Positions 33,454-42,231 of a stretch of 64,000 nt of DNA are shown here, piece after piece. The notes beneath the pieces were generated by a model. The model searched no databases. It had not been told where the DNA came from and was given only the letters and a program-made list of their open reading frames with translations. Origin of the DNA: Lewinellaceae bacterium (GTDB lineage: Bacteria > Bacteroidota > Bacteroidia > Chitinophagales > Saprospiraceae); assembly GCA_020636005.1 (NCBI GenBank), contig JACJYR010000002.1, forward strand, positions 620,001 to 684,000, given 5' to 3'. The stretch's first letter is position 1. Each line of letters starts with the position of its first letter. The translations under genes and the position numbers were made by a program.

Positions 33454-33545
33454 TTTATAGCTGTTTTTGCATGGAAGGCCATCATTATGCAGGCCTTAGG
33501 TTGTTATCATGTGAGAAGCAGTTCTTCAAACGGCTTCCCTCTAAG

Positions 33546-33644
33546 TAACGATGAAAAAATAACTTCACCATTTTGATTTTGAAAACCCCCGCAATGGAAG
33601 AGTTTTTTAAAAATAAAATAGTCATTTTATTTTTCCTTCGATCC
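33546..33644 (+). repeat. Dispersed two-hairpin repeat family, copy B (inside ribosomal operon)
   Basis: It starts TAACGATGAAAAAATAACTTC and ends TTTTTCCTTCGATCC, as copies A, C and D do. The second hairpin here is AAAATAAAAT-AGTC-ATTTTATTTT, different in sequence from copy D but still fully paired. It lies in the rplP-rpsC gap and is read through in antisense by the operon transcript. Confidence 0.88.
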
Positions 33645-33679
33645 TAAGCGTACCCAATGCAGGTGCTTTTTAAAAAGCG

Positions 33680-33687
33680 GCTGCGAA
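33680..33687 (-). promoter_or_regulatory. Weak candidate internal promoter box between rpsC and rplP
   Basis: On the minus strand TACCTTCG is followed by CAGCCGCTTTT, nearly the same context as TACATTTGCAGCCGCTTTT in the rpsJ promoter. It departs from TAnnTTTG at one base. If active it would restart transcription at rplP. Confidence 0.3.
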
Positions 33688-33736
33688 GGTAAGTTGATTT
33701 TTTCAGAATTTCTATATGGAGAAAATGGAAAAATTC

Positions 33737-34537
33737 CTATCTTCTGCGGCCTCCGCCGCCCTCTCTCCGGCCTCCGCCGCCACCTTCACGGCGACCACCG
33801 CCCTCTCTGCGGCCTCCGCCGCCGCCTTCACGGCGACCACCGCCACCGCCACCGCCGCTTGGCCCGCCACGCTCTTTCTTCTCCACACCAGCATTGGGTG
33901 AAAGATCGCGCTTGCCATACACTTCGCCTTTGCAAATCCATACCTTGATACCTATCTTCCCATACACTGTTTGTGCTTCGGTCAGGGAATAGTCAATATC
34001 AGAACGGAAGGTATGCAGGGGTGTCCTGCCTTCTTTATATTCTTCGGTACGGGCCATTTCAGAACCTGCCAACCGACCCGAAATCCTTACTTTAATGCCT
34101 TCTGCACCAGCCCTTATGGTAGATTGGATAGACATCTTGATGGCACGGCGATAATTGATGCGTGCCTCTATCTGCTTCGCAATGGACTCTCCGACAATGG
34201 CTGCATCCAATTCTGGCTTGCGGATTTCAACGATGTTGATTTGAACCTCCTTGCCGGTCAACTTACGAAGCTCTTCCCTTATTTTGTCAACCTCCTGGCC
34301 TCCCTTGCCAATGACGATGCCCGGACGGGAGGTGTGGATAGTGACCGTGATGCGCTTGAGGGCCCGCTCAATGACTACCCGTGCAATACCACCTTTTGCA
34401 ATACGTGCTTTGAGGTATATCCTGATGCGCTCATCCTCGATTACTTTTTCCGCATAGTCTTTGTCGGCGTACCAGTTGGAATCCCAACCTCTGATGATTC
34501 CTAAGCGATTTCCAATTGGATTAGTCTTTTGACCCAT
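33737..34537 (-). CDS. rpsC: 30S ribosomal protein S3 with Gly/Arg-rich tail
   Basis: Residues 1-225 are a standard S3 (MGQKTNPIGNRLGIIRGWDS; KH domain with VIERALKRITVTIHTSRPG and IVIGKGGQEVDK; C-terminal domain PLHTFRSDIDYSLTEAQTVY). About 40 further residues alternate poly-Gly runs with RREGG blocks and end RRR. This RGG-like tail is absent from typical S3 and should be disordered and RNA-binding. The DNA of the tail is a degenerate short tandem repeat (33745-33870), so its length may vary between strains. Confidence 0.96.
   Translation of the reverse strand: MGQKTNPIGNRLGIIRGWDSNWYADKDYAEKVIEDERIRIYLKARIAKGGIARVVIERALKRITVTIHTSRPGIVIGKGGQEVDKIREELRKLTGKEVQINIVEIRKPELDAAIVGESIAKQIEARINYRRAIKMSIQSTIRAGAEGIKVRISGRLAGSEMARTEEYKEGRTPLHTFRSDIDYSLTEAQTVYGKIGIKVWICKGEVYGKRDLSPNAGVEKKERGGPSGGGGGGGRREGGGGGRREGGGRREGGGGGRREGGGGRRR
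33745..33870. repeat. Degenerate tandem repeat encoding the S3 Gly/Arg tail
   Basis: Units such as CGGCCTCCGCC and CACGGCGACCACCGCC recur several times and encode GGG and RREGG blocks on the minus strand. It is strongly strand-biased (C-rich on plus, G-rich on minus). Confidence 0.75.
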
Positions 34538-34576
34538 TATGATCTGTATTAATGATGATTGCCTGTTTTATGAACC

Positions 34577-34981
34577 CTATTTTTCGTCGTTGGTCACCTC
34601 CTCTACTTCCACTACTTCTGTATCCCTTTCAAGGGGTGTCCGGTTTTCGACGATCAAGGTGACGTGGTTGCGGCGCTTGTGAATCCTGGCCGCACGTCCG
34701 TGGGTAGCTGGCCGAAAGCGCTTGAGCATGGCAGCTTCGTCCACAAAGATCGTTTTGATATAAAGGTTGTAGTCGTCAGCGCTTTCCATGCCGTCCAGTT
34801 TGTACTCCCAATTAGCAACGGCCGATAACAGCAATTTGTACAACCACTCTGCTGACTCGTTCTTGGTGAAACGAAGCATGTTCATGGCCTCGCCCACTTT
34901 TTTCCCACGGATATTATTGGCCATCAGCCGCATCTTCCGGGGCGACATTGGGCAATTTGTGATTTTTGCTACTGCTTCCAT
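34577..34981 (-). CDS. rplV: 50S ribosomal protein L22
   Basis: The ATG at 34981 (MEAVAKITNCPMSPRKMRLM) gives 134 residues. The longer frame overlaps rpsS and is rejected. The core MLRFTKNESAEWLYKLLLSA and FRPATHGRAARIHKRRNHVT is standard. An acidic end (VVEVEEVTNDEK) extends past the usual terminus. L22 lines the exit tunnel. Confidence 0.96.
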   Translation of the reverse strand: MEAVAKITNCPMSPRKMRLMANNIRGKKVGEAMNMLRFTKNESAEWLYKLLLSAVANWEYKLDGMESADDYNLYIKTIFVDEAAMLKRFRPATHGRAARIHKRRNHVTLIVENRTPLERDTEVVEVEEVTNDEK

Positions 34982-35054
34982 TGTTCTGTTAATTTGTCCC
35001 GGATTTATCCAGGCATGGATTCTTAGATAACGATTTAACCTTTCAAACTTTCTA

Positions 35055-35324
35055 TTAACCTTTCCTGTGGCCTGCATGGCCCCGGAAGATCCGGGTAGGT
35101 GAAAACTCGCCGAGCTTGTGGCCCACCATGTTTTCCGTAACGAAGACCGGGATGAAGTTCTTTCCGTTGTGAACGGCTATGGTCTCACCCACCATGGCCG
35201 GAATGATCATGGACGCCCTCGACCAGGTCTTGATGACCTGCTTGCGCTTGCTCGATTTTGAGGCTTCCACTTTTTTCAACAAGCTGTGATGGATGTAAGG
35301 ACCTTTTTTTATTGAACGTGGCAT
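35055..35324 (-). CDS. rpsS: 30S ribosomal protein S19
   Basis: This 89-residue protein starts MPRSIKKGPYIHHSLLKKVE and has TWSRASMIIPAMVGETIAVH and LGEFSPTRIFRGHAG. It sits in the 30S head and pairs with S13. It is encoded between rplB and rplV. Confidence 0.98.
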   Translation of the reverse strand: MPRSIKKGPYIHHSLLKKVEASKSSKRKQVIKTWSRASMIIPAMVGETIAVHNGKNFIPVFVTENMVGHKLGEFSPTRIFRGHAGHRKG

Positions 35325-35381
35325 AATTCGTTGCTCGTTAATGGTTGATATTTACTTTGTATCTAAAGCCAAAATGCACTA

Positions 35382-36212
35382 TCAGTTGGTTGTTTTCCTT
35401 CTTGAAATGATCAATTTGCTGGAAGGCTTTTTCTTGTTGCGGGTTTTGGCACCCTTGGCAAATTTACCGTTCCTTGACCGCGGGTGGCCACCAGATGCTC
35501 TCCCTTCGCCGCCGCCCATTGGGTGATCAACGGGGTTCATGGCTACGCCCCTGACCCTTGGACGCCGGCCAGCCCAACGCTTTGCTCCTGCCTTACCCAG
35601 GGTGACCAGGCCGTGGTCAGGGTTGGAACAGGTTCCCATCGTAGCCTTACAGGTCAACAAAATCCTGCGGGTTTCACCAGAGGGCAACTTGATGACAGCG
35701 TAACGCTCCTCACGGCCCAACAAAGTGGCGGATGTACCCGCCGAACGTACGAGGGAGGCACCCCTGCCCGGAGTAAGCTCAATGGCATGGATGGAAGTAC
35801 CAAGCGGAACATCTTTCAGGTACAAAGCATTGCCGGTATTGGGCAGGGCTTTGTCCCCCGACATGACCTGATCGCCTACTTTGATGCCGTTAGGTGCCAG
35901 TATGTAACGCTTTTCACCATCTGCATAGACAGCCAGGGCTATAAATGCAGAACGGTTGGGATCGTATTCAATAGTCTTGATGGTGGCTGGTATGCCATCC
36001 TTATCCCTTTTGAAATCAATGATGCGGTACTTACGCTTGTGGCCACCACCCCGCTGGCGCACCGTCATCTTGCCAACATGGTTGCGGCCACCAGTCTTGC
36101 GAAGGGGCGCCAAAAGGCTCTTTTCTGGCTTGTCAGCAGTTATTTCCGTGCGATCAACAGCAACCCTGAAGCGGCTGCCTGGTGTGACCGGATTGTATTT
36201 CTTAAGTGCCAT
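35382..36212 (-). CDS. rplB: 50S ribosomal protein L2
   Basis: This 276-residue protein has LRKTGGRNHVGKMTVRQRGG and the catalytic-centre-adjacent stretch RGVAMNPVDHPMGGGEGR, with the key histidine present. The C-terminus KKPSSKLIISRRKTTN is typical. It binds 23S rRNA near the peptidyl transferase centre. Confidence 0.98.
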   Translation of the reverse strand: MALKKYNPVTPGSRFRVAVDRTEITADKPEKSLLAPLRKTGGRNHVGKMTVRQRGGGHKRKYRIIDFKRDKDGIPATIKTIEYDPNRSAFIALAVYADGEKRYILAPNGIKVGDQVMSGDKALPNTGNALYLKDVPLGTSIHAIELTPGRGASLVRSAGTSATLLGREERYAVIKLPSGETRRILLTCKATMGTCSNPDHGLVTLGKAGAKRWAGRRPRVRGVAMNPVDHPMGGGEGRASGGHPRSRNGKFAKGAKTRNKKKPSSKLIISRRKTTN

Positions 36213-36272
36213 TGCTGGTTATTTTGCTGTTTATTTTTCGCTTTCAATGATACCTGCCCAATATCTAACAGG

Positions 36273-36569
36273 TTAAACGTCGCCAAAAAAGTTAATGGAT
36301 TCGCCCTCTGCCACCGTAACGATAGCTTTCTTGTAGCTGGATACCCTACCTTTGATGACTCCCCTGCGGGTGTTTCGGTTCTTGGCCTTTCCGGGCATGA
36401 TCATCGTGTTGACAGACTTGACCTCTACGTTGTAAAAGTCTCTGACTGCATTTTTGATCTCTATTTTATTTGCATCCTTATTGACCACAAATGAATAGTG
36501 TCCCCGCTTTTCTGAAAGCCTGTCCGATTTCTCGGTGATGATGGGCTTGATAAGAATTTGCTTTGCCAT
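36273..36569 (-). CDS. rplW: 50S ribosomal protein L23
   Basis: This 98-residue protein starts MAKQILIKPIITEKSDRLSE and has VNTMIMPGKAKNRNTRRGV. It is at the exit tunnel and docks trigger factor and SRP. It is encoded between rplD and rplB. Confidence 0.97.
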   Translation of the reverse strand: MAKQILIKPIITEKSDRLSEKRGHYSFVVNKDANKIEIKNAVRDFYNVEVKSVNTMIMPGKAKNRNTRRGVIKGRVSSYKKAIVTVAEGESINFFGDV

Positions 36570-36643
36570 TGTTTCAGAATTCTATATGGTATTGGCAGGA
36601 GTGGAAACTAAATTGGTTTGACACTCTCTGACAGACTAAGTGC

Positions 36644-37270
36644 TTAAAGTAAAGGTTCTGCAATCTTCCCTACCGAGCCTTCCGAGAGGATGATGGTATT
36701 GGCATGGAGGATTTCGTAAGTGTTCAAATCCTGCGCCCTCGTCACTGCTGCTTTTGGAATGTTGCGGCACGACAGGTACACATTTTTTTCGTAATCGCCG
36801 GTGACGAACAATGTCTTTTGGCCGTCGAGCTTCAATTTCTTTAGGATATCGAGGTAGGATTTGGTCCTGGGCGCATCGAAGGAGAAGTCTTCCAGAACGA
36901 TGATCTGGCCATTAGATGCCTTGGAGGACAAGGCCGAACGGCGGGCAAGCCGGTTCACTTTCTTGTTGAGTTTTTGGCGGTAATCCCTTGGCTTGGGGCC
37001 AAAAACCCTGGCACCGCCCCGGAGCAGCGGGCTTTTGATGTCGCCTTTCCTCGCACCGCCTGTTCCTTTTTGGCGGTGGAGCTTGCGGGTAGAACCTGAA
37101 AGCTCGCTGCGCTCTTTCGACTTGTGGGTACCCTGGCGCTGATTGGCCAGGTAAGCTTTTACGGCCAGCCAAACAGCATGTTCGTTCGGCTCGATGCCAA
37201 AGACTTCATCTGGCAGGTCAACCGACTTGCCCGTCTTTTCGCCCTGGATATTGAAAATTTCGATCTTCAT
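36644..37270 (-). CDS. rplD: 50S ribosomal protein L4
   Basis: This 208-residue protein has the tunnel loop with RKLHRQKGTGGARKGDIKSP and GGARVFGPKPRDYRQKLNKK, and the C-terminal domain TLFVTGDYEKNVYLSCRNIP. In E. coli L4 represses the S10 operon; whether it does so here cannot be seen. Confidence 0.97.
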   Translation of the reverse strand: MKIEIFNIQGEKTGKSVDLPDEVFGIEPNEHAVWLAVKAYLANQRQGTHKSKERSELSGSTRKLHRQKGTGGARKGDIKSPLLRGGARVFGPKPRDYRQKLNKKVNRLARRSALSSKASNGQIIVLEDFSFDAPRTKSYLDILKKLKLDGQKTLFVTGDYEKNVYLSCRNIPKAAVTRAQDLNTYEILHANTIILSEGSVGKIAEPLL

Positions 37271-37333
37271 TTTATTTCGTGGTTCAGGTTTGCAAAAGGT
37301 GAATTGGCAACATCACGTTCCGCTCCCCGGCAT

Positions 37334-37966
37334 TTACGACTGCTTCTTTTCGATAATGACAATGGAGCCATTGTGGCCCGGAATTGCGCCTTTAATAAGG
37401 ATAAGGTTTTTCTCAGGGAAAACCCTCAACACTTTCAGGTTTTTCACCTTGATGCGGTCAACGCCCATGTGGCCGGCCATCCGCATCCCTTTGAATACCC
37501 TCGATGGGAAGGAAGAAGCACCGATAGAACCGGGCGCACGGAGCCGGTTGTGCTGGCCGTGTGTCTGGTCGCCGACGCCCCGGAAACCGTGGCGCTTGAC
37601 AACCCCTTGAAATCCTTTCCCCTTGGAAGTACCCACGGCGTTCACCAAGTCTCCCTGGTTGAAAATTTCCTCAACACGGATGATGTCTCCGAGGCCTTTG
37701 GAGAGGGCATCGAAATCCCGAAACTCCACCAGTTTGGCCTTGGGCGCCGTTTTGGCTTTTTCAAAATGGCCCATCATGGGCTTGGTGGTGTTTTTTACTT
37801 TGGCTTCGCCAAAACCCAGTTGGATGGAAGTGTAACCATCTGTGTCTTCAGTTTTCACTTGCGTGACAACGCAAGGCCCTGCTTCCACCACTGTACAGGC
37901 GATGTTGCGACCTGCATCGTCAAAGATGCTGGTCATGCCGATTTTCTTTCCGATTATGCCGTTCAT
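37334..37966 (-). CDS. rplC: 50S ribosomal protein L3
   Basis: This 210-residue protein starts MNGIIGKKIGMTSIFDDAGR and has the central loop KGFQGVVKRHGFRGVGDQTH that approaches the peptidyl transferase centre, with the glutamine often methylated. It follows rpsJ after a 170-base gap in which I see no gene. Confidence 0.97.
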   Translation of the reverse strand: MNGIIGKKIGMTSIFDDAGRNIACTVVEAGPCVVTQVKTEDTDGYTSIQLGFGEAKVKNTTKPMMGHFEKAKTAPKAKLVEFRDFDALSKGLGDIIRVEEIFNQGDLVNAVGTSKGKGFQGVVKRHGFRGVGDQTHGQHNRLRAPGSIGASSFPSRVFKGMRMAGHMGVDRIKVKNLKVLRVFPEKNLILIKGAIPGHNGSIVIIEKKQS

Positions 37967-38136
37967 CGGGCAGGATTTTTTATTCGTTGGCCATAATAGA
38001 AACTCGTCGCTTTAGCAACAAGCACCCATCAATGAACCATAGATTTTCATTTCATTATATGCTCCGGCCGCTAAGACAGGCAAAAAACATTTTACCTGAA
38101 GCACACCAGGGCTTTGTTCCAAAATTGCAAAGAATC

Positions 38137-38445
38137 TTACGTCAATTTGACCTGGATATCAACCCCACTTGGAAGCTCCAGTTTTGACAACGCATCGACT
38201 GTTTTCTGGGTAGGCGTATAGATTTCGATCAGTCGCTTGTGGGTGCGTAGCTGGAATTGCTCCCGGGATTTTTTATTGACGTGCGGCGAGCGCAGGACAG
38301 TAAAAATTTCCTTTTCAGTGGGCAGCGGAATCGGTCCAGTTACGACAGCGCCACTTGAGCGTACTGTTTTCACTATTTTCTCCGTGCTTTTGTCCACAAG
38401 GTTGTGGTCGTATGAACGGAGTTTGATTCTGATTTTCTGATTCAT
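38137..38445 (-). CDS. rpsJ: 30S ribosomal protein S10
   Basis: This 102-residue protein starts MNQKIRIKLRSYDHNLVDKS and has PLPTEKEIFTVLRSPHVNKK and REQFQLRTHKRLIEIY. It is the first gene of the supercluster here. The usual upstream rpsL-rpsG-fusA genes are missing; instead a two-component pair lies upstream. A good promoter match precedes it. Confidence 0.98.
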   Translation of the reverse strand: MNQKIRIKLRSYDHNLVDKSTEKIVKTVRSSGAVVTGPIPLPTEKEIFTVLRSPHVNKKSREQFQLRTHKRLIEIYTPTQKTVDALSKLELPSGVDIQVKLT

Positions 38446-38512
38446 GCCTGATTTTCTGTAAAAATTTCTGCGATTGTAAAAGTGGTTCTGACCCCCTTTT
38501 CAAAAGCGGCTG

Positions 38513-38545
38513 CAAATGTAGGCACTTACCTTTCTAATTTCCAAG
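38513..38545 (-). promoter_or_regulatory. Candidate promoter of the S10-spc-alpha operon
   Basis: On the minus strand a TTG (38542-38544) is followed after 21 bases by TACATTTG (38513-38520), matching the Bacteroidota -33/-7 arrangement. It lies 67 bases before rpsJ, leaving a short leader. Confidence 0.65.
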
Positions 38546-38617
38546 TGAGTGTTATATTTATTTTTACTGAAATGAAAATTTTGTAAAGATGGGAAAGCGG
38601 TGCCCTGAAAATCTCCC

Positions 38618-40498
38618 TCACGCCTCCTTAAACCGCTCAAATTCAACCACCGTCGCATACCCCTCCCCGTCCAGCACCTTCGGCGTCCCTTTCAGTTTTT
38701 TGCTCAACAGTTGCACGAGGCTGGTGCCAAAGGAGGTGCTGTTTTTCAGTTCGGGGGCACCATCCTTCCCTACTCCGTTGTCGGCCACTTTGAGGCAAAG
38801 TTTGCCGTCGGCGTTTTTCCAAAGGGAAACTTCAACCACGCCATTGCGGCCTTCCGGGAAGGCATATTTTAAGGAATTGGTCACCAACTCGTTGATGATG
38901 AGGCCCAGTGGGATGGCGGTGTCCACATCGAGGTGCATGGGTTCGAGGTGGTAAACGATTTTCACCCGATCTTCGTCCAGGCGGCAAGCGTCGAGCAGGG
39001 TGTTGCCGAGGTTGTGCAGGTAGTCCCGCATCTCGACGCTTGCCAGGTTTTCGCCCATGTAAAGTTTCTGGTGGATGAGGCCCATCGCCTCTACCCGGCT
39101 TTGCCCCTCCCGCACAGCGTCCAGGGCAGCGTCGTCTTTGATGTGTTTTGACTGGAGGTAGAGCAGGCTGGAAAGCACCTGCAGGTTGTTCTTCACCCGG
39201 TGGTGGATTTCCTTGATGAGGAATTCTTTTTCCTGGTTGCGCTGGCGCAACTGTTTGGTCAGCCGATAGAGCAGCCCTCCTCCAAGCAAGGCAAGGAGCA
39301 GCCCGCCGGCAGTAGCCCAAAAGCGGGTACGTTCCTTGCTGATTTGCCCTGCCTGCACGGCGATTTTGGCATCCCGCTGGGCGGTTTCGTACATGGTCTG
39401 CAGTTCTGCCATGCTGTGGCGGGTCTCCTCAGGCAACAGGCTGTCCCGCAGGTCGCTGTAGAGTTTTTGAAAATAATAGGCGGAATCGTTTTGGCCAAGG
39501 TGGTGGTAGGTTAGTGCCAGCATTTCCATGTTCTCGCCCGCTTTGGTGAGGTCGCCCATTTCGGCCACCAGTTTACGGTTTTTCAGGTGGAAAGGCAGTG
39601 CCCTGCGATATTCGCCCAAAAAACTGTACACCTGGCCAATGTTGCCGATACAGGCTTGCGCCAACCCGGGAAAGCCAACGGCATCGGCCATTTTCATGCT
39701 CAACTGGTAATCGGCCAGCGCCTCCGGGTAGCGTTCCATAAATTTGTACACATTGCCGCGGGAGTTGAGTGAAATCGCAATGTCAATATCCTGGTTGAGT
39801 TGCTGGCGGATGCCGAGCGCCTCGTTTTGATAGGCCAGCGCTTTGTCATACTCCGCCAATTGCAGCCAGATATCCCCCAGGGTTTGGGCGGTGAAGGCAA
39901 TGTCTTCCCGCCGGCCTAACTTTTTGAACTGGTCGTAGGCCTTTTGCCCATAAACGAGTGCCTCTTCAAAATTTTCCTGGGAATAGAGCATCTCGGCAAT
40001 GTAGTTGTTGGCCAGGGCAATGCCGACCTGGTCGCCAGTTTTTTCATAAATGGCATGTGCCCGGTAGGCATAGTCAAGGCCCATCTTGTACTCCCCGAGA
40101 TAGTTATAGACCCACCTCATCTTGGTGAAAACCCCCGCCAGTTCTTTGTCGTTGCCCTGGCCCTCGAATGTGGTTCTGGCCAGGCCAAGATAATGCAGGG
40201 CGGAATCGGGCTGCCCGGAGTTGGCGAAATTGGCGCCCAGCCTGCTTTCAAAGCGGGGTATCCATGCACCAGCCTTCAGCTTTTTGGCCAGGTAATAACC
40301 CTGCTTAAGCGTAACGCCTTCCTGGTTGAGATCCGAATTGTAAAGTAAATCGCTCAGCTCGAAAAGCCGGCTGATTTTAGCGGTATCGTCCGGTAAATTT
40401 TGTACGGCCAGGGCCAGGCTGTCCAGGCTTGTTTTTTGCGAAGCAGCCACCCCGGGAAAAAGAAATGCAGCCAGGGCATAGGAAATGAATGCCTTCAT
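38618..40498 (-). CDS. TPR sensor histidine kinase (HisKA_2 type)
   Basis: This 626-residue protein has a signal peptide (MKAFISYALAAFLFPGVAAS), about eight TPR-like repeats (residues about 45-360, such as GEYKMGLDYAYRAHAIYEKT), one membrane segment (393-412), a HisKA_2 dimerisation domain with EIHHRVKNNLQ (phosphorylation His at about 432), and an HATPase domain (LGLIINELVTNSLKYAFPEG; VADNGVGKDG). The sensor is periplasmic TPR and the kinase cytoplasmic. The adjacent LytTR regulator gene ends 8 bases before this start, so the two are co-transcribed and are very likely cognate partners. The signal is unknown. Confidence 0.94.
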   Translation of the reverse strand: MKAFISYALAAFLFPGVAASQKTSLDSLALAVQNLPDDTAKISRLFELSDLLYNSDLNQEGVTLKQGYYLAKKLKAGAWIPRFESRLGANFANSGQPDSALHYLGLARTTFEGQGNDKELAGVFTKMRWVYNYLGEYKMGLDYAYRAHAIYEKTGDQVGIALANNYIAEMLYSQENFEEALVYGQKAYDQFKKLGRREDIAFTAQTLGDIWLQLAEYDKALAYQNEALGIRQQLNQDIDIAISLNSRGNVYKFMERYPEALADYQLSMKMADAVGFPGLAQACIGNIGQVYSFLGEYRRALPFHLKNRKLVAEMGDLTKAGENMEMLALTYHHLGQNDSAYYFQKLYSDLRDSLLPEETRHSMAELQTMYETAQRDAKIAVQAGQISKERTRFWATAGGLLLALLGGGLLYRLTKQLRQRNQEKEFLIKEIHHRVKNNLQVLSSLLYLQSKHIKDDAALDAVREGQSRVEAMGLIHQKLYMGENLASVEMRDYLHNLGNTLLDACRLDEDRVKIVYHLEPMHLDVDTAIPLGLIINELVTNSLKYAFPEGRNGVVEVSLWKNADGKLCLKVADNGVGKDGAPELKNSTSFGTSLVQLLSKKLKGTPKVLDGEGYATVVEFERFKEA

Positions 40499-40506
40499 TG
40501 TTAAAG

Positions 40507-41250
40507 TTAGATATTTTGCAATCGTGACAGGACTTCTTCCCGCACGGCCCTGGTAAATGGGATTTGTTGTTTTCCGATGTGCAAATATAAATCGCCGATT
40601 TCTTCAACATGTGAAAGGTTTACGATGTAGGAGCGGTGCACCCGTATGATGGTTGGGATGCCTTCCAATTCCTCCCCAAATTTTTTGAGCGTTTGCGTAA
40701 CCAGGAATTCCTTTTCCCGGGTCACTACCTTGCAGTAGTAGTCGTCCGCTTCCACCCAGAGGATGTCCTTGAAAAACACACGTACCATGCGGTCTTTCAC
40801 TTTGATAAACAACCGGTCTTTGAGCAGGAAGGCGTTGTCTGCCGCTGCTTCCCCGGAAGGGGCCTCCGCTTTCGATGCAGAGCGGCTGATGGAAAGCTCA
40901 ATGGCGTGTTTCAGGTCACGGCCCCGGAAAGGCTTGGACAGAAAGGCCTGTGGGTTGACCTGTTTCGCCTCGTTAAAGGTTTTGTCGTCCGAGTTGCTGG
41001 TGAGGAAAATGATGGGCAGGTCATGCTGCATTCGGATGTGGCGGGTAGTTTCGATGCCGTCCCACTCGCCTTCCAGTTGCACATCCATGATGACGAGATC
41101 GGGCAGGGGATCCTGGTTAAAAAAAGCGAGGGCATTTTCTCCTGCCGCCACCGGCCCCAAAATTCTATAGCCCATATCTTCCAGCCGATCCTGGAGATCG
41201 GCAGCAATGATGGGATCGTCTTCCACGATGAGTATGTTTATTTTATCCAT
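40507..41250 (-). CDS. LytTR-family response regulator
   Basis: This 247-residue protein has a receiver domain with acidic pocket VEDDP (10-12), phospho-acceptor D56 (DLVIMDVQL) and K106 (FLSKPF). A linker follows, then a C-terminal LytTR DNA-binding domain (about 145-247) with DILWVEADDYYCKVVTREKE and IIRVHRSYIVNLSHV. It is the first gene of a two-gene unit with the TPR kinase. Targets are not visible; LytTR proteins bind paired short direct repeats. Confidence 0.94.
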   Translation of the reverse strand: MDKINILIVEDDPIIAADLQDRLEDMGYRILGPVAAGENALAFFNQDPLPDLVIMDVQLEGEWDGIETTRHIRMQHDLPIIFLTSNSDDKTFNEAKQVNPQAFLSKPFRGRDLKHAIELSISRSASKAEAPSGEAAADNAFLLKDRLFIKVKDRMVRVFFKDILWVEADDYYCKVVTREKEFLVTQTLKKFGEELEGIPTIIRVHRSYIVNLSHVEEIGDLYLHIGKQQIPFTRAVREEVLSRLQNI

Positions 41251-41523
41251 ACCGCTATAAAATAGAAAAAGGTGGGTGTTGAAAAGTTGGCAGGAACAAA
41301 TCTGCCAACTGTAACAGCAATGCTTTCAAATGTTTTTCAAACTTAAAAAAAATGCCCAAAAATGCTGCTTTGCCTCAATGGGTTTATACACGGCTCCAAC
41401 AGGTTTTACAAATGAACTGCGATGTTGAGTAGCGTTGAGAACGCTTCTGCGGAAAAATAGGGTTTGCGCAAACCCTATTGGAGGGAACTATAAATGGTCT
41501 GATTGACAATTGAAGCCTGGCCG

Positions 41524-42231
41524 TCAGTGGGCCGCTTGTTCGTCCATAAACCAATACAAGTCGCCCCTGGCTTTGATATGAGCAGCGGGATACTTTTCCC
41601 ACGCCCCGGTCTTTCCCTGGATGTCTTTCACCACCTGCCGTTTGCTGTTGCCTGTCACCAGAAAAGCCACTTTCGCAGCATGGTTGATCACCTTTCCGGT
41701 CAGGGTGATGCGTTGCTGGCCGGAAACGGGGTGTGTAGCCACGGCACATACTTTACTGGTATCCAAAAGTTGCATTTGGTCGGGGAAAATGGATGCGATG
41801 TGGCCGTCTTCCCCCATGCCGAGCAGAATGAGATCGAAGGCCGGCCAACCATCTTTCAGGGGCACTATGTCAAGAATTTCGGCAGCATATCGCTCAGCTT
41901 CGAGCACGGGTTCGGCCTCGCCCCGGATGCGGTGGATGTTTTCAGGGGGCATGACAATGTGCCGGAGGAGCATTTCATCAGTCATGCGGTAATTGCTGTC
42001 TGCGTGATCGGGCGGCACGCAGCGTTCATCGCCCCAAAAAAAATGCAACTTGTCCCATGCTATCCGTTCCCGGTAATGTTCGGCCAGTTGCCGAAACAAC
42101 AGCTTCGGGGTACTGCCGCCGGAAAGCGCTACCGTAAAAGTATTTTTGTCGGCCACCCATTTTTGAAAAAAAACAGCAAAAGCCTCGGCCACGGCTTGAG
42201 GCGAGGTAAAGATATTGACGTGTGTTTTCAT
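41524..42231 (-). CDS. pgl: 6-phosphogluconolactonase
   Basis: This 235-residue enzyme of the DevB/SugarP-isomerase fold hydrolyses 6-phosphogluconolactone in the oxidative pentose phosphate pathway. Motifs are VALSGGSTPKLLFRQL, FFWGDERCVPPDHADSNYRM and LLGMGEDGHIASIFP. It overlaps the upstream zwf gene by 4 bases (ATGA), so the two are translationally coupled. No 6-phosphogluconate dehydrogenase gene follows; the 273-base gap downstream shows no gene. Confidence 0.95.
   Translation of the reverse strand: MKTHVNIFTSPQAVAEAFAVFFQKWVADKNTFTVALSGGSTPKLLFRQLAEHYRERIAWDKLHFFWGDERCVPPDHADSNYRMTDEMLLRHIVMPPENIHRIRGEAEPVLEAERYAAEILDIVPLKDGWPAFDLILLGMGEDGHIASIFPDQMQLLDTSKVCAVATHPVSGQQRITLTGKVINHAAKVAFLVTGNSKRQVVKDIQGKTGAWEKYPAAHIKARGDLYWFMDEQAAH

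Noticed and set aside
33745..33870. Tandem repeat considered as a CRISPR or minisatellite array
   Set aside because: Units are irregular, without spacers, and stay in frame as the S3 tail.
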